Source of the DNA: Pseudoramibacter porci
Lineage (GTDB): Bacteria; Bacillota; Clostridia; Eubacteriales; Eubacteriaceae
Reading direction: 5' to 3'
DNA: 64,000 bases
Assembly (NCBI RefSeq): GCF_009696145.1
Contig: NZ_VUMO01000002.1
Span: forward strand, 186,001 to 250,000
Shown here: positions 35,909-45,549 of the stretch, piece by piece
How the letters are laid out: the number at the start of each line of letters is the position of its first letter
Numbering within the stretch: the stretch's first letter is position 1
Made by a program: the position numbers and the translations under genes
Notes under the pieces: model-generated
Databases searched by the model: none
What the model was told of the DNA's origin: nothing
What the model saw: only the letters and a program-made list of their open reading frames with translations

Positions 35909-36000
35909 AATTTCCCTCCATAAATTAATTTACAAAAACTAAAATGTGTGTGAGCACATTGTTGAGATGACCCTTGCGGGCCTCTGTTAAAACTATAACA

Positions 36001-36028
36001 ATCATATCATACTTTATGAATTTGTCAA
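36001..36028 (-). promoter_or_regulatory. thl-crt-hbd promoter
   Basis: On the minus strand, TTGACA (36023-36028) and TATGAT (36001-36006) have a 16-bp spacer. Confidence 0.75.
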
Positions 36029-36082
36029 TATGATTTCATTATTTTGCAAATTATTACTCTTTTATTTTTATGTTTTTAAGAA

Positions 36083-36237
36083 AATTTCAATTCAAATTAA
36101 AAGGGTTGCAATTTTTCTACATATTATATAAAAATTTTCGACCTCTTGCATTAAAAACGTTTTAAATTTGATTAAAAACTAAAATTTTCAATTGATATGC
36201 GTCTTTTGTATTTTTTTCTGCGCACAATTTGAATTTC
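36083..36237. promoter_or_regulatory. Possible lipid-regulator half-sites before accB
   Basis: AATTTCAATTCAAATT (36083-36098) and AATTTGAATTTC (36226-36237) share the 10-mer AATTTGAATT, on opposite strands. The second copy touches the accB -10 region. FabT-type MarR repressors bind TTTGA/TCAAA-like sites, and a MarR gene ends the operon. The match is loose in such AT-rich DNA. Confidence 0.3.
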
Positions 36238-36238
36238 A

Positions 36239-36247
36239 TGCTATAAT
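36239..36247 (+). promoter_or_regulatory. acc-fab operon promoter (extended -10)
   Basis: TGC followed by a perfect TATAAT (36242-36247) forms an extended -10 element; no good -35 box is visible 16-18 bp upstream. It gives a leader of about 90 nt. The rest of the spacer 35909-36346 is AT-rich and shows no gene. Confidence 0.65.
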
Positions 36248-36346
36248 GTTGACGAATATTTAAAAATTTTTAAGCAATCCAGATAAAAGGCAAATTTTCA
36301 TCTTTTTCGAATCCATTGCGATTCAAAAAATTATCACGGAGGCAAT

Positions 36347-36826
36347 ATGGAATTTAACCAGATTCTCGAATTAATCGATCATTTTGATCAAAGTGACGCC
36401 GTTTCATTAAAATGGACCCATGAAGGCGACGCCCTTGTTTTAAAAAAAGCCGGCGCTTTTCCGCCAAAGGCGGTCGCGGCTGCTGCACCCGCTGCAGTTC
36501 AAGCCCCTGCGCCTGTCGCTATGTCCGCCGCACCTGCTCCGGCAGCCGGCGTGCCGGCAGCAGAACCATCTGAAGCCGCAGCTTCTGACGACACCATCAA
36601 CGCGCCGTTAGTCGGTACGTTCTACCAAGCGCCGTCTCCGGACGATCCCCCTTACGTGAAAGCCGGCGACACCGTCCATCAAGGTGACACGGTTGGCCTC
36701 ATCGAAGCAATGAAAATGATGAGCGAAATTCCCGCGCCTTTCGACTGCGAAATTCTCGAAGTCCTCAAAGATAACGCCACCATGGCTGAATTCGATGAAC
36801 CGCTGATGCGCGTTAGAAAGCTGTAA
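36347..36826 (+). CDS. accB: Biotin carboxyl carrier protein of acetyl-CoA carboxylase
   Basis: This 159-residue protein carries biotin on Lys123 in the EAMKMMSE motif. The N-terminal 35 residues resemble other AccB starts, then an alanine/proline-rich linker (about 40-80) leads to the biotinyl domain with the BCCP thumb TFYQAPSPDDPPYVK. It shuttles carboxyl groups between AccC and AccDA. It heads a ten-gene fatty acid operon plus a regulator, with GGAGG before the ATG. Confidence 0.95.
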   Translation: MEFNQILELIDHFDQSDAVSLKWTHEGDALVLKKAGAFPPKAVAAAAPAAVQAPAPVAMSAAPAPAAGVPAAEPSEAAASDDTINAPLVGTFYQAPSPDDPPYVKAGDTVHQGDTVGLIEAMKMMSEIPAPFDCEILEVLKDNATMAEFDEPLMRVRKL

Positions 36827-36829
36827 GCC

Positions 36830-38251
36830 ATGTTCCGTCGTGTACTCATTGCCAACCGCGGCGAAATCGCGGTCCGTGTGATTCGCGCCTGCACCGAAAT
36901 GGGCATCGAATCTGTGGCCATTTATTCAACCGCCGACAAGGATTCCCTTCACGTCCAGTTGGCCACCCGCTCTGTCTGTATCGGGCCGCCGCCGGCCAAA
37001 GACAGCTACCTCAACGAAAACGCCATTCTCCAGGTGGCCAAGTCGACGCGATGCGAAGCCATCCACCCGGGATACGGCTTCCTGTCCGAAAACGCCGATT
37101 TTGCCGACCGCTGTGCCGAAGAAGGTCTCGTCTTTATCGGGCCTTCGGGCGATGCCATTCGGAAAATGGGCGACAAGGCCGCAGCCCGCGAGCTGATGCA
37201 AAAAAATGGCGTCCCCGTCGTGCCGGGCAGCGAAGGCAGCGTCACCCTCGAGGAAGGGCAGAAAATTGCCGACGCCATCGGCTATCCGGTTTTAATTAAA
37301 GCGGCAGCCGGCGGCGGCGGGCGCGGCATGCGCAACGTCGAACGGCCTGAAGATTTTGCCTCCAAATTTACCGAGGCGCAGTCCGAAACCGTCGCCAATT
37401 TTGGCGACGATCACATGTACGTTGAAAAGCTGATTCAAAATCCCCACCACATCGAATTTCAGGTCATGGCCGATACAAAGGGGCACGTCGTCCACTTTGG
37501 TGAACGGGAATGCTCCATTCAGCGCAAGCACCAAAAGCTCATTGAAGAAAGCCCGTCCCATCTGCTGACGCCCAAAGTGCGCGAAGCCATGGGAGCTGCC
37601 GCAGTCAGAGCTGCCAAGGCGGCGCATTACGCCGGGGCCGGCACCATCGAGTTCGTCATGGACGACGACTTAAATTACTACTTTATCGAAATGAATACCC
37701 GAATCCAGGTGGAACACCCGATCACAGAGCAGGTCTGCGGTGTCGATCTCGTCCGTGAACAGATCCGCGTCGCCTCCGGGCTGCCGCTGTCCTACGAGCA
37801 AAAGGACATTCATCAGAAGGGCTGGGCCATTGAATGCCGGATCAATGCGGAAGATCCCATGAACGGCTTCCGCCCCTCTCCGGGGAAAACCAATTTTGTA
37901 CATTTTCCAGGAGGACCGGGCTGCCGCATCGACTCGCTGCTTTACGACGGCTACACGATGAATCCCTTTTACGACAGCCTCGTCGTGAAAATCATCGCCT
38001 CTGGCAATTCTCGGCTCGAGGCCATCCAGCGGATGCGCCGCATGCTCGAGGAATTGGTCATCGACGGCTACCCGACGACCGCCGAACTCTGCTACCTGAT
38101 CATGCATCACCCCGCTTTTGTCCACGGGAATTACAACACTGGCTTTATTGAAAGCGAATACGACACCTTACTCAAATGGAACCGGGTCGGCGCCGGATTG
38201 GACCCCATTGACATCGGCGACGCCAAATTATCTGAAGGAGACCGCTCATGA
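36830..38251 (+). CDS. accC: Biotin carboxylase subunit of acetyl-CoA carboxylase
   Basis: This 473-residue ATP-grasp enzyme carboxylates biotin on AccB. Motifs in order are RVLIANRGEIAVRVIRA, HPGYGFLSENADFA, the glycine-rich AAAGGGGRGMR near 165, FIEMNTRIQVEHPITE near 285 and the C-terminal DSLLYDGYTMNPFYDSLVVK. It is about 20 residues longer than the usual 450, due to the C-terminus. It starts three bases after accB and overlaps accD by ATGA. Confidence 0.95.
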   Translation: MFRRVLIANRGEIAVRVIRACTEMGIESVAIYSTADKDSLHVQLATRSVCIGPPPAKDSYLNENAILQVAKSTRCEAIHPGYGFLSENADFADRCAEEGLVFIGPSGDAIRKMGDKAAARELMQKNGVPVVPGSEGSVTLEEGQKIADAIGYPVLIKAAAGGGGRGMRNVERPEDFASKFTEAQSETVANFGDDHMYVEKLIQNPHHIEFQVMADTKGHVVHFGERECSIQRKHQKLIEESPSHLLTPKVREAMGAAAVRAAKAAHYAGAGTIEFVMDDDLNYYFIEMNTRIQVEHPITEQVCGVDLVREQIRVASGLPLSYEQKDIHQKGWAIECRINAEDPMNGFRPSPGKTNFVHFPGGPGCRIDSLLYDGYTMNPFYDSLVVKIIASGNSRLEAIQRMRRMLEELVIDGYPTTAELCYLIMHHPAFVHGNYNTGFIESEYDTLLKWNRVGAGLDPIDIGDAKLSEGDRS

Positions 38252-39120
38252 GCAGCAATCCATTTCAAAAACGCCGTGAAGAAATTTTCAACCTTAAGGC
38301 GCTTCGGGAACGGCGCAGCATCACAACAATGCCTGACGCCATCCCGATTCAGCAGCGCACGACGATTTGTCCCCAATGCGGCCACGCCCTGACACTGGAC
38401 GAGCTCGAGGCCAATCTGCACGTCTGCCGCTGCGGCTATCACTTTCCCATCGGCTCCCACTACCGTCTTCAGCTGACGATGGACCCAGGCACGATCCGGG
38501 AAATTGCCAAAGGGGTCAAGCCCTTTGACTGGCTCCATTTTCCAGGCTATCCGGAAAAACTCAAGGCGCAGCGAAAGAAATCCGGCTCGACCGAAGGCGT
38601 CTCTGCCGTGCGCGGCAAAATCGGCGGCTACCCTGTCGTCGTTGCCGCGATGGACACCCGATTCTTCATGGGCTCCATGGGCTCCGCTGTCGGCGAACGC
38701 ATCACCCAGGCCATCGAACTGGCCGAACACAAAAAATGGCCGCTGATTCTATTCTGCGCCAGCGGCGGCGCGCGAATGCAGGAAGGCATCATCAGTCTGA
38801 TGCAGATGGCGAAAACCAGCGCCGCGATGGAACGTCTCTCCCGCAAAGGCATCCTGTCCGTCATCGTGCTGACCCACCCGACCACCGGCGGCGTCACGGC
38901 CAGCTTCGCGATGCTCGGCGATATTACCCTCGCCGAACCTGGCGCGCTGATCGGCTTTGCCGGTCCCCGCGTCATTGAACAGACCATCGGCGAAAAGCTG
39001 CCGGAAGGATTCCAGCGCGCAGAATTTCAACAGGAACACGGCTTTGTCGACCAAATCGTCCCCCGGCGGGACATGCGCAAGACACTGATTCAGATCCTGC
39101 GCCTGCACAGCCGCTCCTAA
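38248..39120 (+). CDS. accD: Acetyl-CoA carboxylase carboxyltransferase beta subunit
   Basis: The 290-residue subunit has the zinc ribbon CPQCGHALTLDELEANLHVCRCGYHF (residues about 43-68) followed by the crotonase-like carboxyltransferase core with CASGGARMQEG near 170 and TTGGVTASFAMLGD near 211. With AccA it transfers the carboxyl group to acetyl-CoA to make malonyl-CoA. Overlapping stop/start with accC implies coupled translation. Confidence 0.95.
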   Translation: MSSNPFQKRREEIFNLKALRERRSITTMPDAIPIQQRTTICPQCGHALTLDELEANLHVCRCGYHFPIGSHYRLQLTMDPGTIREIAKGVKPFDWLHFPGYPEKLKAQRKKSGSTEGVSAVRGKIGGYPVVVAAMDTRFFMGSMGSAVGERITQAIELAEHKKWPLILFCASGGARMQEGIISLMQMAKTSAAMERLSRKGILSVIVLTHPTTGGVTASFAMLGDITLAEPGALIGFAGPRVIEQTIGEKLPEGFQRAEFQQEHGFVDQIVPRRDMRKTLIQILRLHSRS

Positions 39121-39174
39121 GTGGCGCCTGTGATTCACGCACCTGTATCAAATTTATATGAGAGAAAGGAAAAG

Positions 39175-40146
39175 ATGGCGAATCAAGATCATTCAACTCC
39201 TTCGATCCGCGAACTCGACTCGCAGATTGACCGCATGGACAAACGCATCCAGGATATCGGCGATCCCATTACGCCGGCTGACGTTGTCCAGCTTCAACAG
39301 CTCAAGCGCGACCGCGAAGAGCTTTTACATTTATGCGCCAACCCGACGCCCGTCGACCGCGTCTATTTGGCGCGACACCCCGGCCGCCCCGGTGTCGTCG
39401 ATTATGTCGGCCATTTGTTTACTGATTTTTTTGAACAGCGCGGCGACCGCCTTTACCGGGAAGATCCCAGCATTTACGGCGGCATCGCGATGTTTGACCA
39501 CCACCCGGTGACCGTCATCGGCACGCGAAAGGGCAAAACCCTTCAGGAAAACCTCGCCTGTCATTTTGGCATGCCCTGTCCGGAAGGCTACCGCAAAGCC
39601 CGGCGGCTAATGCATCAGGCTGAAAAATTCAAGCGGCCGATCATCACCTTCGTCGACACTGCCGGTGCTTACCCTGGCAAGGAAGCTGAAGAAAACGGCC
39701 AGGGCGAGGCCATTGCCCGAAATCTCGCCGAAATGAGCCAGCTGCGCGTGCCCATCATCGCCGTATTCACCGGCGAAGGCGGCAGCGGCGGCGCTTTGGC
39801 CCTCGGTGTGGCCAACCATTTGATCATGCTGGAAAATGCGATTTATTCGATTTTAAGTCCGGAAGGCTTCGCCAGCATCCTCTGGAAGGATCCGAGCCGC
39901 AGCGACGAGGCCTGCTCGGTCATGAAGCTCACCGCTCAGGATCTTTACGACTTAAAGGTCGCTGATGAAATCGTCAAAGAGCCCCTCGGCGGCGCCCACC
40001 GCGACCCCGACGCCGTGTACCACGCGCTGCGCACCGCGATCCGCGATAACTTGAAGACCCTTTCCCGCTTAAGCGGCAACGAATTGGTCAACCGCCGTGT
40101 CGCCAAATTCAGGGCGTACGGCATTGTCGATACGAAAAAATCCTAA
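39175..40146 (+). CDS. accA: Acetyl-CoA carboxylase carboxyltransferase alpha subunit
   Basis: The 323-residue partner of AccD has the helical N-terminus (ELDSQIDRMDKRIQDI) and the carboxyltransferase core with GRPGVVDY, DTAGAYPGKEAEENGQGEAIARNL and GEGGSGGALALGVANHL. I place the start at the ATG at 39175 because AGAAAGGAA precedes it; a GTG just after the accD stop would add 18 unusual residues with no site. It lies 54 bases after accD in the operon. Confidence 0.95.
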   Translation: MANQDHSTPSIRELDSQIDRMDKRIQDIGDPITPADVVQLQQLKRDREELLHLCANPTPVDRVYLARHPGRPGVVDYVGHLFTDFFEQRGDRLYREDPSIYGGIAMFDHHPVTVIGTRKGKTLQENLACHFGMPCPEGYRKARRLMHQAEKFKRPIITFVDTAGAYPGKEAEENGQGEAIARNLAEMSQLRVPIIAVFTGEGGSGGALALGVANHLIMLENAIYSILSPEGFASILWKDPSRSDEACSVMKLTAQDLYDLKVADEIVKEPLGGAHRDPDAVYHALRTAIRDNLKTLSRLSGNELVNRRVAKFRAYGIVDTKKS

Positions 40147-40174
40147 CCCCATTGAAAGTTGAGGCTTTTAATAT

Positions 40175-41122
40175 ATGAATGGCATCAAAATCATCGGAAC
40201 GGGATCAGCCGTTCCGGATCATGTCGTCACCAACGACGACTTAGCACAAATCGTTGATACCAGTGACGCCTGGATCTCCGAGCGCACCGGTATCCGCACC
40301 CGGCATTTCATTCAAGAAGACGAGACCGCATCGGATCTGGCAATCCTTTCGGCAAAGCGCGCCCTCGCCGCGTCCGGTGTCGCGCCGGAACAAATCGGCG
40401 CTGTCGTCGTGGCCACCATCACCGGCGACACTACCTCGCCGAGTACCGCCAACCGCGTCGCGAAGGCGCTGGGCGTCCAGCCGAATACCCCGAGCTTTGA
40501 CATCTCTGCGGCCTGCTCCGGCTTTGTTTACGCGCTGAAGGTTGCCCAGGGCATGATCGCTGACGAAACCGACCGCCCGTACGCGGTCGTCGTCGGCGTT
40601 GAGGCGCTGAGCCGCGACTTAGATTTCACCGACCGCACCACCTGCATCCTCTTCGGAGACGGCGCCGGCGCTGCTGTCGTGAAAAGCGAACCGGGTGCGC
40701 CCTTCGACGCGGTGCTCGGCGCGGAAAGCGACCCGGCTATCGGCGTCCCCGGCGATATCAACAAAACCGAATTCATCACCATGGACGGACGGAAGGTTTT
40801 CCGCTTCGCCGTCCGCATCATTCCGAAGGTCATCAAGGACTATCTCGCCAAAACCGGCGAATCCCTTGACGATTACGATCAGGTAATTTTTCACCAGGCC
40901 AATTCGCGTATCATCGAACACGCCGTGAAAAAGCTCAAAATGCCGCCTTCAAAGGCGTATCAAAATCTCGACCGCTTTGGCAACACCAGCGGCGCTTCCA
41001 TTCCGCTGGCCTTAGACGAAATGGTGAAGAAGAACATCATCCAGCCCGGCAGCCGCATTTTGTGCGTCGGTTTCGGCGCCGGCCTGACTTGGGGCGCTGC
41101 CGGCATCACCTACGCCGGCTGA
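40175..41122 (+). CDS. fabH: 3-oxoacyl-ACP synthase III (FabH)
   Basis: This 315-residue ketoacyl synthase condenses acetyl-CoA (or a branched acyl-CoA) with malonyl-ACP to start fatty acid synthesis. The catalytic triad is complete: Cys114 in SAACSGFVYAL, His in HQANSRII near 245 and Asn in GNTSGASIP near 275. The N-terminal GTGSAVPDHVVTN is typical. It is the first fab gene after the acc genes. Confidence 0.95.
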   Translation: MNGIKIIGTGSAVPDHVVTNDDLAQIVDTSDAWISERTGIRTRHFIQEDETASDLAILSAKRALAASGVAPEQIGAVVVATITGDTTSPSTANRVAKALGVQPNTPSFDISAACSGFVYALKVAQGMIADETDRPYAVVVGVEALSRDLDFTDRTTCILFGDGAGAAVVKSEPGAPFDAVLGAESDPAIGVPGDINKTEFITMDGRKVFRFAVRIIPKVIKDYLAKTGESLDDYDQVIFHQANSRIIEHAVKKLKMPPSKAYQNLDRFGNTSGASIPLALDEMVKKNIIQPGSRILCVGFGAGLTWGAAGITYAG

Positions 41123-41153
41123 CCTCACATTCAATTGAATAAAGGAGATCCAC

Positions 41154-42092
41154 ATGAAACTGATTAGTGAATTGCTGCACACCCAATACCCGTTCATCCA
41201 AGGCGGTATGGCCAATATCGCCACTGGCGCTTTCGCCGCCGCCTGCTCCAACGCCGGCGGGCTCGGCCTCATCGCTTCCGGCGGGTGGGACGCTGAAAAG
41301 CTCAGAGCCGAAGTCCGGACCTGCAAATCTCTGACCAACCAGCCCTTTGGGCTGAACCTGATGCTGATGAATCCGGATGCGGACAACATCGCCAAAATGG
41401 CCGTTGAAGAAAAAATTCCGGTGATCACCACCGGCGCCGGCAACCCCGGCAAGTACATGGAAGATTGGAAGGCCGCCGGCATCCTCGTGATTCCGGTCGT
41501 CGCTTCGGTCGCGCTGGCCCGACGGCTCAGCGGCGAAGGCGCGGACGCCGTCGTGGCGGAAGGCTGTGAAAGCGGCGGCCACATCGGCGAGGTGACGACG
41601 ATGGCCCTTGTGCCGCAAGTCGTCGATGCGGTCGACGTGCCGGTCATCGCTGCCGGCGGGATTGCCGACGGGCGAGGCGTTGCCGCAGCCCTGGCGCTCG
41701 GCGCTGCCGGCTGTCAAATCGGGACCGTGCTCCTCGCTTCCGAAGAATGCCCGATCCACGACAATTATAAAAAAGCTGTCCTCAAAGCGAAGGACCGCAG
41801 CACCGTCGTCACCGGACGTGCCTCCGGCGCGCCGGTCCGCGTCCTGCGCAACCAAATGACTAAGGCTTATCTCAAAGAAGAACAAGCCGGCGCTGATTTG
41901 GCCACCTTGGAAAAATTCACCCTCGGCAGTCTGCGCAAAGCCGTACTCGACGGCGACGTCAAAAACGGCAGCCTGATGTCCGGTCAGATCGCGGGGCTCG
42001 TCGACGAAATCCGCCCAGTGGCCGAGATTTTCGACAGCCTCTACACCGACGCCCAGTCGGTCATCTCCGGCCTTGAACACATTTTTAATTAA
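41154..42092 (+). CDS. fabK: Enoyl-ACP reductase II (FMN-dependent FabK)
   Basis: This 312-residue FMN-containing TIM-barrel protein of the nitronate monooxygenase/FabK fold completes each elongation cycle. Visible motifs are the N-terminal YPFIQGGMANIATG, AEGCESGGHIGE near residue 145, and the phosphate-binding PVIAAGGIADGRG. FabK replaces FabI in many Firmicutes, and no FabI was seen. The GGAGATCC site precedes the start. Confidence 0.95.
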   Translation: MKLISELLHTQYPFIQGGMANIATGAFAAACSNAGGLGLIASGGWDAEKLRAEVRTCKSLTNQPFGLNLMLMNPDADNIAKMAVEEKIPVITTGAGNPGKYMEDWKAAGILVIPVVASVALARRLSGEGADAVVAEGCESGGHIGEVTTMALVPQVVDAVDVPVIAAGGIADGRGVAAALALGAAGCQIGTVLLASEECPIHDNYKKAVLKAKDRSTVVTGRASGAPVRVLRNQMTKAYLKEEQAGADLATLEKFTLGSLRKAVLDGDVKNGSLMSGQIAGLVDEIRPVAEIFDSLYTDAQSVISGLEHIFN

Positions 42093-42107
42093 TCAAAGGA
42101 GAACCTG

Positions 42108-43034
42108 ATGACACTTGCATTTTTATACGCCGGTCAGGGCGCCCAGCACGTCGGCATGGGCCGAGATCTTTACGACCAATACCCAGCTTTCGCCGAAGTT
42201 TTTGATCAGGCCGATCTGCCCTTCGGTCTCAAAAAACTCTGCTTTGAAGGGCCGGAAGATCAGTTGAATCAAACCCAGTACACCCAGCCGGCCATGGTCG
42301 CTTTCGCCATCGGCGTCACCCGTGTTTTAAAAGAAGCCGGCATTGTACCGGACATGGCCTGCGGGCTTTCCCTCGGGGAATATTCCGCGTTGTATGCCGC
42401 CGGGGTCTGGGACGCCGCTACCACCCTCGACCTGATCACCTTCCGCGGTCAGGCGATGGCCGAAGCGTCAAAAGGGCTTGACGTCGGCATGGCCGCTGTC
42501 CTGGGCTTGGACGCTGAAAAGCTCGGCGCGATCTGCGGCGAAGCTTCAGCGATCGGCAAGGTCGAAATGGCCAACTTCAACTGCCCGGGGCAGATCGTCA
42601 TTTCCGGCGATGCCAAGGGCGTCGAAAAAGCCGCTGCGCTTGCCAAGGACGCCGGTGCCAAACGGGTCATTCCGCTCAAAGTCTCCGGCCCCTTCCACAC
42701 CAGCTACATGAAGCCGGCCGGCGACGCCCTCGCCCAAAAATTCAAGACCATTACCTTCAGCGAGCCGCAGTTGCCCGTGCTGTTCAACGCCATCGGCGAT
42801 GTGAAGCCTGCCGGCACGACGATTCCGGAACTGCTTGAAAAACAAGTTCAGCAGTCCGTCTATCTCGAACAAAGCATTAAAAAAATGGCTGAGATGGGCG
42901 CCGACACCTTTGTGGAAATCGGACCGGGCAAGGCCCTCTCTGGCTTTGTCCGCAAGACGATCCGCGGCACCAAGCCGATGAAAATCGACACAGCAGAAGA
43001 CCTGGCCGCCGTCATTGAAGCATTATCGAAATAA
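42108..43034 (+). CDS. fabD: Malonyl-CoA:ACP transacylase
   Basis: This 308-residue alpha/beta hydrolase-like enzyme loads malonyl groups onto ACP. The N-terminal AFLYAGQGAQHVGMGRDLY, the nucleophilic Ser in GLSLGEYSAL (near residue 88) and the His of GPFHTSYM near 200 are all present. It lies 15 bases after fabK with an AAAGGAGA site. Confidence 0.95.
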   Translation: MTLAFLYAGQGAQHVGMGRDLYDQYPAFAEVFDQADLPFGLKKLCFEGPEDQLNQTQYTQPAMVAFAIGVTRVLKEAGIVPDMACGLSLGEYSALYAAGVWDAATTLDLITFRGQAMAEASKGLDVGMAAVLGLDAEKLGAICGEASAIGKVEMANFNCPGQIVISGDAKGVEKAAALAKDAGAKRVIPLKVSGPFHTSYMKPAGDALAQKFKTITFSEPQLPVLFNAIGDVKPAGTTIPELLEKQVQQSVYLEQSIKKMAEMGADTFVEIGPGKALSGFVRKTIRGTKPMKIDTAEDLAAVIEALSK

Positions 43035-43043
43035 AGGGGAACC

Positions 43044-43802
43044 ATGAAACAACAAACCAACGCCAATCCTATTGTCCTCGTCACCGGCGGCAGCCGGGGC
43101 ATCGGCCGCGCGACCTGTCTCGCCTTTGCCAAGGCCGGCTACGACGTCGCTGTGAATTACGCCGGCAACGAAGCGGCCGCTCAGGAAACCGCCCAGGCCT
43201 GCCACGAACTCAACCCTGACGGAAAGACTGCCGTGTACGGCGCAGACGTCGCCGACGCTGACGCCGTCGACGCCATGTTCAAAGCGGTCAAAGCCGATTT
43301 CGGCGGTCTCGACGTGCTCGTCAACAACGCCGGCATCACCCGGGACAACCTGATCGCGCTGACCAAGCCGGAGGATTTCGACGCTGTCGTGGCCACCGAT
43401 CTCCGTGGTGTCTTTCTGTGTATGAAAGCCGCTTCCCGGATCATGATGCGCCAACGCTACGGCCGCATCATCAACGTCAGCTCCGTGGTCGGGCTGCGCG
43501 GCAACGCTGGACAAGTGTCTTATTCTGCTGCCAAAGCCGGCGTCGTCGGCATGACCAAATCCCTCGCCAAAGAGCTGGGCCGCCGCAACATTACGGTAAA
43601 CGCTGTCGCACCGGGCTACGTCCAAACTGACATGACCGGCGCCCTCGACGACAAACAGAAAGCCGCCGCTTCACAAAACATTCCGCTTAACCGCTTGGGC
43701 ACCCCAGAAGACATTGCCGGCGTCATCGCCTTCTTGGCCAGCGACGCCGCATCCTACATCACCGGACAAGTGCTGCCTGTCGACGGCGGCATGGCCATTT
43801 AA
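43044..43802 (+). CDS. fabG: 3-oxoacyl-ACP reductase (FabG)
   Basis: This 252-residue short-chain dehydrogenase reduces 3-oxoacyl-ACP with NADPH. The cofactor motif TGGSRGIGRA, the NNAG segment, catalytic Ser in INVSSVVG and YSAAKAG (Tyr-x3-Lys) are all present. The C-terminal SDAASYITGQVLPVDGGM is typical. It lies 9 bases after fabD. Confidence 0.95.
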   Translation: MKQQTNANPIVLVTGGSRGIGRATCLAFAKAGYDVAVNYAGNEAAAQETAQACHELNPDGKTAVYGADVADADAVDAMFKAVKADFGGLDVLVNNAGITRDNLIALTKPEDFDAVVATDLRGVFLCMKAASRIMMRQRYGRIINVSSVVGLRGNAGQVSYSAAKAGVVGMTKSLAKELGRRNITVNAVAPGYVQTDMTGALDDKQKAAASQNIPLNRLGTPEDIAGVIAFLASDAASYITGQVLPVDGGMAI

Positions 43803-43820
43803 CAAAGGAGAACCACCATT

Positions 43821-45068
43821 ATGAACAAAGAAAACCGCGTTGTCATTACCGGCATGGGCACCGTCAACCCTCTCGGCAACAGCGTTGCCGAAAGCTGGGC
43901 CGCTGCCAAGGCCGGCGAAAACGGGATCGCCGAGATCACGCTGTTTGATTCCTCTGAACAGAAAGTCCACCTGGCTGGCGAAGTCAAAAATCTCGACATC
44001 AGCACCATCATCAACCGCAAAGATGCCCGCCACATGGACCGCTTTACCCAGTTCGCCTTGGTTGCTGCTGACGAGGCGATGAAGCAATCCGGACTTGACC
44101 TTTCAAAAGAAGCCGATCCATACCGCTGCGGCGTCATTATGTCCAGCGGCATCGGCGGCATTGCCACCATTGAAGACAATCAGAACCGCGGCATGAAGCG
44201 CGGATTTGACCGCGTCTCCCCGTTCTTCATCCCCTCAGCGATCCCCAATATGGCCGCCGGGCGCATTGCCATTGCCTACGGCTTCAAGGGCTACTCCACC
44301 TGCATCGTCACAGCCTGTGCGTCTTCCAACAACGCCATCGGCGACGCTTTCCGCCAGATCCGCGACGGCTACTCCGACGTCATGCTCGCCGGCGGTGCGG
44401 AAGCCTGCGTCACCCCACTGTGCATCGGCGGATTCACTGTCATGCAGGCCCTGTCCACCAATCCGGACCCCGACAAGGCTTCCTGCCCCTTTGACGCGGA
44501 ACGCTCCGGCTTTGTCATGGGCGAAGGCGCCGGCGCGCTGATCCTCGAATCCCTCGATCACGCGCAGGCCCGAGGCGCCGACATTCTCGGCGAAGTCGTC
44601 GGCTACGGTACCTCGACTGACGCTTACCACATCACAGCCCCGTCTCCGAACGGCGAAGGCGCCGCTGCCGCCATGACTGCCGCCCTGAACGACGCCGGCA
44701 TCGCGCCGGAATCTGTCGGTTACATCAACGCCCACGGCACGTCGACACCGATGAACGATCAAATCGAAACCAAGGCCATTAAGACCGCCTTCGGCGAACA
44801 CGCGAAACATCTGGCGGTCAGCTCCACGAAAAGCATGACCGGCCATCTCCTCGGCGGCACCGGCGCGATCGAGGCCATTTTTACGGCCATGGCCCTCCGC
44901 GATCAATTCGTTCCGCCGACCATTCACTACGAAACCCCCGATCCGGACTGTGACCTCGACATCGTTCCAAACGCAGGGCGTGACGCCGCACTGAACTACG
45001 CGCTGTCCAACGGGCTGGGCTTCGGCGGCCACAACGCCGTCGTCATCATGAAACGCTGGGAGGCTTAA
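43821..45068 (+). CDS. fabF: 3-oxoacyl-ACP synthase II (FabF)
   Basis: This 415-residue condensing enzyme elongates acyl-ACP chains. It has the start [14 protein letters not shown], the nucleophile Cys in [14 protein letters not shown] (near residue 164), and the two histidines in [14 protein letters not shown] and [12 protein letters not shown]. It follows fabG by only 18 bases, the gap where many Firmicutes carry acpP; no ACP gene fits there. Confidence 0.95.
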   Translation: MNKENRVVITGMGTVNPLGNSVAESWAAAKAGENGIAEITLFDSSEQKVHLAGEVKNLDISTIINRKDARHMDRFTQFALVAADEAMKQSGLDLSKEADPYRCGVIMSSGIGGIATIEDNQNRGMKRGFDRVSPFFIPSAIPNMAAGRIAIAYGFKGYSTCIVTACASSNNAIGDAFRQIRDGYSDVMLAGGAEACVTPLCIGGFTVMQALSTNPDPDKASCPFDAERSGFVMGEGAGALILESLDHAQARGADILGEVVGYGTSTDAYHITAPSPNGEGAAAAMTAALNDAGIAPESVGYINAHGTSTPMNDQIETKAIKTAFGEHAKHLAVSSTKSMTGHLLGGTGAIEAIFTAMALRDQFVPPTIHYETPDPDCDLDIVPNAGRDAALNYALSNGLGFGGHNAVVIMKRWEA

Positions 45069-45069
45069 A

Positions 45070-45537
45070 ATGAGCGACACGATCCGCGAACCTCAAGAAT
45101 TGTCTGCAGCGCAGATTCAGGCTATCCTGCCCCATCGCTACCCCTTCCTGCTCGTCGACCGCATCCTCGATTACATTCCCGGCGAAATGGCTATCGGACG
45201 CAAATGCGTCTCCAACAATGAAATGCAGTTTCTCGGCCATTTTCCGGGTTATCCGGTAATGCCGGGCGTGCTCTTGATCGAAGCCATGGCCCAGGTCGGC
45301 GCCGTCGCCATGCTTTCTCTTCCCGAAAACAAGGGCAAGCTCGCTTTCTTCGGCGGCATCAAGAATGCCCGGTTTAAGCGCCAGGTCGTCCCCGGCGATG
45401 TGGTCGAAATCACGACGGAAATCACCAATACCCGCGGTCCCCTCGGCACTGGTAAAGGCGTCGCCAAGGTCGACGGCAAAATCGTCGCCCGGGCTGAAAT
45501 CACTTTCGCGCTGTCGGATCCTGACACCGAAGCATAA
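45070..45537 (+). CDS. fabZ: 3-hydroxyacyl-ACP dehydratase (FabZ)
   Basis: This 155-residue hotdog-fold enzyme removes water from 3-hydroxyacyl-ACP. The catalytic His is in [12 protein letters not shown] and the Glu in [11 protein letters not shown]. Its start lies one base after the fabF stop, and GGGAGG inside the end of fabF is its ribosome site. Confidence 0.95.
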   Translation: MSDTIREPQELSAAQIQAILPHRYPFLLVDRILDYIPGEMAIGRKCVSNNEMQFLGHFPGYPVMPGVLLIEAMAQVGAVAMLSLPENKGKLAFFGGIKNARFKRQVVPGDVVEITTEITNTRGPLGTGKGVAKVDGKIVARAEITFALSDPDTEA

Positions 45538-45549
45538 ATGGAGGCGGCA

